From contig JAIPMN010009634.1 in NCBI GenBank assembly GCA_020650975.1, positions 1 to 64,000 of the forward strand: 64,000 nt of DNA, given 5' to 3'. The position numbers and the translations under genes are program-made. A model generated the notes under the pieces. The model did not search any database, had not been told where the DNA came from, and was given only the letters and a program-made list of their open reading frames with translations. This DNA comes from Apostichopus californicus (Eukaryota > Echinodermata > Holothuroidea > Aspidochirotida > Stichopodidae). This document shows, one piece after another, positions 61,801-64,000 of this stretch; position 1 is the first letter of the stretch; each line of letters opens with the position of its first letter.

Positions 61801-63851
61801 GCAACAAAATCAACAAATGAAAGATAAACATGAAATAAAAATTTTAAAAAATCTGATATTATTAAAACTGATCATGAAGAACTTCAGCATAGTGTTTGAC
61901 TTTTCTTTTCACTAATTGTCAAAGTACCAGCATGAATCAAAAGTGATTGGTTGTCCACTCAATAAACAGTGGGGTGAAATTTGCGTTATTAAGCAAACGT
62001 TCGCAGGAAAGTTCAAGAAAGTTTCGCAACCCTTCGATGAAGACGACTTACCTTCTCAGCATTCTGAGCAGATCTCAAGTCACTTTCCAGGTCCTGCAAA
62101 AAAAAATGTTTTTCAGTAAAATATGGAATGGATTCTATCCTAAAAAGTACAAGTTTTTTATCTTTGTTGTTCAATGCAAAAACTACAAAAGTACTTCCTT
62201 CCTTTAGTGTGTATTTCTCAAAAATACAAAGACACCATCATCAGTAAGAGAATGTTCCATACCAAAAATTGCCAGATAACACAAAAAGCTTTTGGATGGA
62301 ACTGAAGTAGCAGTCCCTCACCCAATGTTTTTCGTCTCCATGGCAACAATGTCACAATTTAATTGGTTGTTCTTAACCTGTAGTCAGACCCCCTAGGAAG
62401 TTCATTGGGTGTGAGAGTGTGCATAAAGTGAAGGCGAAATGTTTGTGTGCAGTACCGCATATCCGTTTTATGGGCACTTTGCTGGGAAAGTGGTCCATAG
62501 CTTTTGTCAGCTTCTCAAATTGGTCTGTGATTCACGAAAGATTATGAATCATGTGGAACCTTGTGACTTGCTTCTTGCATTTCTACAATATTTAAGGTGT
62601 GTGTATCGGTGGACTACCTAAACCAATGTTACGTTCCTTGATGAAGGATTTGACCTCTAAGCACACGATTATACGAAACCTGACTGCTGTTGAATTGGCA
62701 CTTACCTTCATATCATCGTCTTTGCCTGCTAGTTCCTCTTTAGCTTTCTCCAAGGTCTCTTCCAGTTGCTTAATCTTCTTCAAATTTCCATCTTTTTGTT
62801 TCTAAAAATTAACAAAGAGTAGGTATTTCTAATTATGAACAGTCATTCCGGCCAATTTGAATGGAAAAACTGACAGTGCTAAGATACAATCAAAATGAGT
62901 CAACTCAGAAACATAAATCTTGAGCTTCTCATTACTGAGCTACCCTAGGCATCGCTCCACAGTAATAACTTGGAGAGGGGGAGGAGGTGGGAGGGGGGTG
63001 GGGGTTGGTAACAGCCGCAAAAACATTATTTTCCAAATCTCTTAGTAATTACACAGTGTTTCATTCTAGCCAGCACTATAACTCAACTTAACGATTTATA
63101 AACTAAAAGTCAGATTAATTCAATGCTATAGTTATTAAACCTGGAAGTAAGAAATTATTCTGAAAATATCCTGTTGACCCATTTTGCAAAATTAACTTTA
63201 CCTCTATCCTCTCCTCAGAATTTCTCTTCTCTTTAGTTAGTTCATCTTCGAGTTCCCTCTTCAAGTCCTGAGACAAGAAAAAAATTATTTACCAAAATAT
63301 TACACTGTTTAAAGGGTACATGAAATAAAGGGTACATGAAGTAAAGGGTACATGAAATAAAGGGTACATGAAATAAAGGGTATAAAAAAAAGCAGTATCT
63401 CTGATTTCATACCCAGGTATATCTCACATTGAGTCAAAAGAAATTGCTACTAACCATTAGACATTAACCTTTCAGATTGAAAAAAATAATAAATTTGTTG
63501 ATTTCTTTTGGGAAGTTTTGATTTTTTAGTGAAGTGTAAATGTTTAGTCCAAAATGTTTTAAACAACATTCAGAAGGTTAACCCTGATAAATACATATCT
63601 CCACCTTCCAGTTATACTTTTCATCTATTTATATAAAAACGGTGATTTAAATTACATTTGGTACTGTATTTTTAGGACACCAAAAAGTTACCTCCACTTC
63701 TTTCTCTTTCTCTCCCAGTTCCTTCCTCAATTTGTCGTTATCCTTCCTGAGAGGTTGCAAAGTACCCTCTGAGGTCTGCTGCTTCTCCTCAATGAGTCTG
63801 GAGATGACTTCTTCCTTGGTCTGAAGGGCAGACTGAAGCTGATCAATCACC
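31832..63851 (-). CDS. CDK5RAP2/PDE4DIP: Centrosomin-family protein (CDK5RAP2/myomegalin), 3' part
   Basis: Centrosome/Golgi scaffold; relatives recruit gamma-tubulin rings (N-terminal CM1, outside this window) and bind pericentrin/AKAP450 through C-terminal CM2. Exons 3' to 5': 31832-31876, 32411-32457, 33591-33834, 34355-34539, 35449-35529, 36972-37283, 37819-37925, 38936-39077, 39544-40016, 40635-40769, 41398-41455, 41981-44149, 44777-45053, 45618-45680, 46246-46353, 46917-46965, 47300-47399, 48389-48542, 49020-49115, 49659-49754, 50357-50452, 51051-51251, 52226-52309, 52544-52681, 53518-53592, 56470-56508, 57538-57633, 58125-58199, 58566-58682, 59284-59376, 60529-60621, 61100-61219, 62052-62093, 62706-62801, 63202-63267, 63692-63851. 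All phases join, giving about 2,176 codons. Diagnostic matches to myomegalin: LKAERQLYVNI, LRALRKKLEDSIKVNDKLR, LRIQLERSIDTNNALR, and the C-terminal QKLMKDTISHL...RAHRNLEAK. Probably co-orthologous to both vertebrate paralogues. Confidence 0.9.
32575..32770. repeat. Dispersed repeat, copy B
   Basis: Diverged collinear relative of 16640-16870, with GGGCAACCCTCCTGTGG, TTTGTGGCCTGGGATAGGGG and CTTTTGCAACTATTGAAGTC. Lies in the second-last intron of the centrosomin-family gene. Confidence 0.5.
33108..33402. mobile_element. Palindromic (fold-back) element with a partial second arm
   Basis: Left arm 33235-33281 and right arm 33356-33402 are inverted copies of 47 bp with 45 matches (arm starts GGGGTTAATCAACGGTCTAG). 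The centre holds a smaller palindrome, GCACGAGGGCGGAGCCCGAG. A diverged extra piece of the right arm (GGTTAATCCTGTGAGTAACG) sits at about 33108-33130. No clear target duplication was found. Confidence 0.75.
33591..33834 (-). CDS. CM2-region exon of centrosomin-family gene
   Basis: Acceptor cctcag, 81 codons plus one base, donor ACC|GTAAGT. Contains HQLRSLVSKASVLAEES and VSRLKRQVVAQQKLMKDTI followed by SNRSKESIED. This aligns to the C-terminal LRTKVSKQERLLQSTTEHL...QKESMEQ region of myomegalin, i.e. the CM2 neighbourhood that binds pericentrin-type proteins. Confidence 0.88.
35885..37050. repeat. 81-bp tandem array carrying 14 splice-donor copies
   Basis: The exon/intron-type junction (plus strand GACTCACC, minus GGTGAGTC) recurs with its exon-side base at 35935, 36016, 36097, 36178, 36255, 36336, 36417, 36498, 36579, 36656, 36737, 36814, 36891 and 36972. 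Nine of the 13 spacings are 81 bp and four are 77 bp (loss of four bases in the CTCTTATTATTAG segment). Divergence between units is only a few percent, so the array is young or homogenised. Confidence 0.95.
36972..37283 (-). CDS. Centrosomin-family exon 6 (numbered from the 3' end) with iterated donor
   Basis: Encodes DLTELLKEMRRLRIQLERSI and TNNALRTRLEE, equivalent to myomegalin VAEVRALRGQLEQSIQGNN. The last 25 codons (QTVTETNNKSTRNSRLSRRL...) are the first unit of an 81-bp tandem array. 36972 is the first of 14 equivalent CACAG|GTGAGTC donors. Using it, or the second (36891, +27 aa), keeps frame into exon 35449-35529. Confidence 0.82.
38160..38430. repeat. Possible dispersed repeat (CCATGACTTTTC-rich)
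   Basis: Imperfect repeats of TTCCATGACAAAATTAAG, TTTTCTATGACTTTT and TTCATGACTTTTCTACGCC over 270 bp of intron. It looks like a transposon-derived segment, family unknown. Confidence 0.3.
39289..39515 (+). mobile_element. tRNA-derived SINE
   Basis: The head 39289-39357 folds like a tRNA: GGAGTG pairs with CACTCC as acceptor stem, TTAGCTCAGTGGTTAACG is the A-box side, CCTT/AAGG the anticodon stem, GAGTTCGAGTC the B-box. It is followed by about 150 bp of unrelated body ending near GCTTGCAGGAGGATC. It is a SINE, not a tRNA gene, because the body continues and the loop is oversized. Confidence 0.7.
39544..40016 (-). CDS. Conserved coiled-coil exon (KKLEDSIKVNDKLR)
   Basis: 157 codons plus partial codons, donor GAG|GTAAGA. 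Carries RKKLEDSIKVNDKLRKQLEG, the segment best conserved with myomegalin (RQRLEESICINDRLREQLEH). A Thr/Ser-rich linker (STQTDHVDTTPLHD) and a coil ending LKSELEVYRNVLHSK precede it. A tRNA-derived SINE ends close to its donor in the intron. Confidence 0.88.
41981..44149 (-). CDS. 723-codon central exon of centrosomin-family gene
   Basis: By far the largest exon (2,169 nt) in a gene of mostly 40-300 nt exons. Acceptor cttatcttcag, donor GATG|GTAAGT. Long coiled coils (LRNQLDRSARHEEASEERV, LKQQLDQAKTLLREKDSAL) are broken by acidic and Ser-rich linkers, including DNSYTEFGQSEDVFELREQ and SDSRSSSPSRGLSPDRD. LHNLRKKLKTAENMNRLLKK matches myomegalin FRKLQGKLKNAHNIINLLKE. The exon is clearly more GC-rich than its introns. 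Confidence 0.93.
47499..47735. repeat. About 120-bp tandem duplication
   Basis: Two copies starting AACCCTGAAATTACT (about 47503 and 47626), both ending in TGTTATTAAATCTTGTTTAT. Intron of the centrosomin-family gene. Confidence 0.85.
48389..63267 (-). CDS. Train of 18 short phase-0 coiled-coil exons
   Basis: Exons from 63202-63267 down to 49020-49115 all begin and end in phase 0; the last of the run, 48389-48542, begins in phase 0. Lengths cluster at 96 nt (five exons: 62706-62801, 57538-57633, 50357-50452, 49659-49754, 49020-49115) and 93, 75, 42 or 39 nt. Eight start with Asp-Leu (for example DLLDDCKKDLDKKDK, DLNGNLGKQTSQHSN) and several end in EKDKTIE, DKDEQIK or EKDEIIQ. They encode the coiled coil between CM1 (outside the window) and the central exon. 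Confidence 0.85.
51214..51345. repeat. Partial duplication of an exon edge (centrosomin-family exon 51051-51251)
   Basis: CTAACGACCGCTTCAGACCC at the exon's 5' end, with its acceptor and GACGACCAATTATTAACATG in the intron, is repeated at about 51293-51345 as CTAACGAGGGCTTGAGACCC then GACGACCAATTATTTACC. The second copy lacks the acceptor region. Confidence 0.7.
51391..51554. mobile_element. 164-bp MITE, copy 1
   Basis: Ends CAGGCATGAGC / GCTCATCCCTG form an inverted repeat (10 of 11). Flanked by direct TGTACG at 51385-51390 and 51555-51560. Inverted relative to, and about 90% identical with, copy 2 at 54140-54303. No coding capacity. Confidence 0.87.
51660..51925. repeat. 85-bp tandem repeat, 3 copies
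   Basis: GATGTAAATAACACACTC-type starts at 51696, 51781 and 51867. Each unit includes GTCACAKATATAGGTGGGCC and AAATTTGCGGAC-like segments. Intron of the centrosomin-family gene, downstream of the first 164-bp MITE. Confidence 0.85.
54140..54303. mobile_element. 164-bp MITE, copy 2
   Basis: Same length as copy 1, opposite orientation. Ends CAGGGAAGAGC / GCTCAGGCCTG. Flanked by direct TAGAAT at 54134-54139 and 54304-54309, different from the duplication around copy 1, which shows independent insertion. Confidence 0.87.
55040..56135. repeat. Trimeric satellite: 38-bp subunits in 114-bp higher-order units
   Basis: AGCTTTCACATGGAACTGGG recurs at about 55137, 55252, 55366, 55480, 55594 and 55709, spaced 114-115 bp. 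Within each unit three related 38-bp pieces follow the pattern TTAGCNTTGACTCAGAGGTG-GTCAAATTAAAGTCA. Edges are more diverged than the middle. Lies in the 2.9 kb intron before the 39-nt micro-exon. Confidence 0.9.
56470..56508 (-). CDS. 39-nt micro-exon of centrosomin-family gene
   Basis: Acceptor cctttacag, 13 codons DLMENARSNFSSL, donor CTC|GTGAGT. Phase 0 at both ends, so it could be included or skipped without changing frame. Found only by splice consensus plus the recurrent Asp-Leu exon start. Confidence 0.65.
57343..57398 (+). repeat. tRNA-derived SINE fragment
   Basis: GATAGCTCAGTTGG (A-box) and GGTTTCAATCC (B-box) at about the right spacing; the anticodon arm is not preserved. Not a tRNA gene. 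Confidence 0.5.
57855..57894 (-). repeat. Retroelement-like fragment with hammerhead-like core
   Basis: Minus strand: TTGAAGA, then the hairpin GATCC-TGCTA-GGATC, then GAAATGTC. This matches the layout CUGANGA-stem II-GAAA of hammerhead motifs carried by Penelope-like elements, with substitutions in the first box. Only a short remnant is present. Confidence 0.35.
58564..58565 (-). other. GC-AG intron donor
   Basis: Exon 58566-58682 ends CCAG and is followed by GCAAGT, a strong non-canonical GC donor. Phase 0 to the next exon (58125-58199) requires exactly this junction. Confidence 0.75.
63310..63385. repeat. 16-bp microsatellite AAAGGGTACATGAAAT, about 5 copies
   Basis: Near-perfect iterations of AAAGGGTACATGAAAT (one copy AAGT), in the intron between the two most 5' exons of the window. 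Confidence 0.9.
63692..63851 (-). CDS. Most 5' centrosomin-family exon in window
   Basis: Acceptor tttttttag at 63852-63853, then one base completing a split codon and 53 codons starting VIDQLQSALQTKEEVISRL. This style (xDQLQxALxxKE) follows CM1 in the family. The upstream exon, ending with two bases of that codon, and the CM1 motif lie beyond the window. Confidence 0.85.
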
Positions 63852-64000
63852 CTAAAAAAAATCATCATAATCAAAAGTTTGATGAACTGTCAAAAATGGT
63901 TTACAAAATTTCTCAGAGAGCTTAAAGCATTTTGAGAGCAGTTATAATGTAGTTGCACTTTAACTGCCACTGTATACATTAATTCTTCATCAAATATCAA

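Noticed and set aside
31832-63851. Identification as pericentrin, AKAP9 or another generic coiled-coil protein
   Set aside because: The order of conserved blocks (AERQLY, KKLKTAENMNRLLKK, KLEDSIKVNDKLR, QLERSIDTNNALR, CM2-like tail) follows myomegalin/CDK5RAP2 and not those families.
1-64000. CRISPR arrays, operons, bacterial or phage systems
   Set aside because: All genes are spliced animal genes. The direct repeats have no uniform unique spacers and are ordinary tandem repeats.
1-64000. Endogenous retrovirus, LTR element or Polinton
   Set aside because: No paired long terminal repeats and no reverse transcriptase, integrase or capsid-like coding stretch seen on either strand.

Overview
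This window is animal (metazoan) nuclear DNA, not microbial. It is AT-rich, its genes are split into many short exons with GT-AG introns, and its introns are full of tandem repeats and short inverted-repeat transposons. The gene content and protein similarity fit a marine invertebrate deuterostome. An echinoderm is my best guess, at low confidence, because no species-diagnostic sequence is visible.

Three protein-coding genes account for essentially all of the real coding sequence. (1) Positions 699-23534, minus strand: a complete golgin-97 (GOLGA1) orthologue. I assembled it as 21 coding exons whose phases all join, giving about 910 codons, from a golgin-97-type N-terminus to a C-terminal GRIP domain. 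(2) Positions 26017-26922, plus strand: an FKBPL-like co-chaperone of 301 aa. It has a degenerate FKBP domain plus three TPRs and a single coding exon preceded by a splice acceptor. (3) Positions 31832-63851, minus strand: the 3' part of a large centrosomin-family gene (CDK5RAP2/PDE4DIP, myomegalin). It has 36 exons and about 2,176 codons, ends at a true stop, and runs off the right edge before its N-terminal CM1 region.

Layout: GOLGA1 and FKBPL are head-to-head around a 2.5 kb divergent region that holds a 371-bp MITE. FKBPL and the centrosomin-family gene are tail-to-tail across about 4.9 kb of AT-rich 3'-UTR or intergenic DNA. Golgin-97 tethers vesicles at the trans-Golgi, and CDK5RAP2/myomegalin organises microtubules at centrosomes and Golgi. 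FKBPL-type proteins are Hsp90 co-chaperones. Human relatives of these genes lie on 9q33, 6p21 and 1q21, which belong to the MHC paralogon set, so the linkage may be ancient.

The most unusual feature is a set of tandem arrays whose repeat unit spans an exon-intron junction and so copies a splice site. The 5' splice site of centrosomin-gene exon 6 is present 14 times, that of GOLGA1 exon 4 seven times, and the 3' splice site of GOLGA1 exon 15 three times (one copy mutated). There is also a decayed partial copy of GOLGA1 exon 7. Other structure includes a pair of 164-bp MITEs with clean 6-bp target duplications, a 280-bp fold-back element with an 8-bp duplication, a 370-bp element with a 9-bp duplication, a long palindromic element, a trimeric 114-bp satellite, and tRNA-derived SINE remnants. 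The remaining intron DNA between listed features is AT-rich and shows nothing I can name.
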